NCBI GenBank assembly: GCA_017652345.1
Contig: JAGCBE010000336.1
Coordinates: 1 to 5,992 of the forward strand
Source of the DNA: Methanobrevibacter sp.
GTDB lineage: Archaea > Methanobacteriota > Methanobacteria > Methanobacteriales > Methanobacteriaceae
Length of the DNA: 5,992 nt
Direction of reading: 5' to 3'
Part shown: positions 5,746-5,992 of the stretch, one piece after another
Numbering within the stretch: position 1 is the first letter of the stretch
Layout: each line of letters begins with the position of its first letter
Program-made: the position numbers and the translations under genes
The notes under the pieces: generated by a model
Database searches by the model: none
Seen by the model: the letters and a program-made list of their open reading frames with translations, nothing else
Told to the model about the DNA's origin: nothing

Positions 5746-5992
5746 ATGATTAATGACTTTGATTTATTAACAACATGCGATATCTCAGGATTCATAAAAG
5801 AGGAAATCAGATCCATCCTAATCTATAAATCTGATGTGAAGAGTTCAGATATCGTTTTAGACATTAATTGTGGCGTTGGAGAGGTTTCTTCAGAATTTTC
5901 AAATCTTGCTCAAAAGGTATATGCAATTGATGAAAGCCCACAAGCCATCACAATAAGCCAAGAGAATATTAAAAAGCATGGAAATATCGATA
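5746..5992 (+). CDS. cbiT: CbiT-like corrin-ring methyltransferase (5' part, cut by the window edge)
   Basis: The first 82 codons and one base of an open frame that runs off the right edge. The visible part is the N-terminal half of a class I SAM-dependent methyltransferase: motif I VLDINCGVGEVSSEF (37-51), then KVYAIDESPQAI with the acidic residue that contacts SAM ribose, and a following helix (ISQENIKKHG). These match CbiT, the cobalt-precorrin C15 methyltransferase/decarboxylase of the anaerobic cobamide pathway, normally about 190 residues. The region before motif I reads SGFIKEEIRS (14-23), where CbiT proteins usually have a Pro/Thr segment like GPTxxEVR or PMTKxEVR, so this copy has lost those residues. 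The ATG at 5746, 28 bases past the ubiX stop, is preceded by GAGTTGG, a passable ribosome-binding site. Another small methyltransferase remains possible, since the C-terminal half is not seen. Confidence 0.75.
   Translation, partial: MINDFDLLTTCDISGFIKEEIRSILIYKSDVKSSDIVLDINCGVGEVSSEFSNLAQKVYAIDESPQAITISQENIKKHGNID

Overview
The window looks like chromosomal DNA of a methanogenic archaeon of the Methanobacteriales, most likely Methanobrevibacter. The evidence is the strong AT bias of the intergenic DNA, TATA-type archaeal promoters, T-tract terminators, and the gene set: coenzyme F420 synthesis, an archaeal-type NMN adenylyltransferase, small Mop proteins and a cobalamin-type methyltransferase. 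No mobile element, CRISPR array, tRNA or rRNA was seen.

Layout. (1) 1-1194: cofH (FO synthase subunit 2) on the minus strand, with a T-rich terminator to its left and a promoter so close to its ATG that the mRNA is probably almost leaderless. (2) 1465-2001: nadM on the plus strand, divergent from cofH, followed by a T-tract terminator. (3) 2153-2590: moaE, large subunit of molybdopterin synthase, with its own likely promoter. (4) 2887-3352: two tandem, 76% identical 68-residue Mop (molbindin) proteins on the minus strand, read from one strong promoter near 3430 and convergent with moaE. (5) 3353-3895: a 543-base AT-rich divergent intergenic region with several dyads. (6) 3896 to the right edge: a plus-strand cluster of an HD-domain phosphohydrolase resembling dNTP triphosphohydrolases, ubiX (flavin prenyltransferase), and the start of a cbiT-like methyltransferase that runs off the end.

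Theme. Most genes serve cofactors: F420 (cofH), NAD (nadM), molybdopterin (moaE), Mo/W oxyanion binding (mop), prenylated FMN (ubiX) and corrinoid (cbiT). From memory, Methanothermobacter thermautotrophicus has cbiT, ubiX, an HD protein, moaE and nadM as neighbours around MTH146-MTH150. The plus-strand block therefore appears to be ancient and conserved, and the inverted mop pair would be an insertion between moaE and the HD gene. moaE and mop both concern Mo/W enzymes, such as formylmethanofuran dehydrogenase and formate dehydrogenase in these organisms.

The enzymes are familiar. The points most worth a second look are the duplicated mop cassette, the dyad in its predicted leader, an unexplained bulged hairpin at 3532-3569, and the divergent active-site surroundings of MoaE and CbiT.
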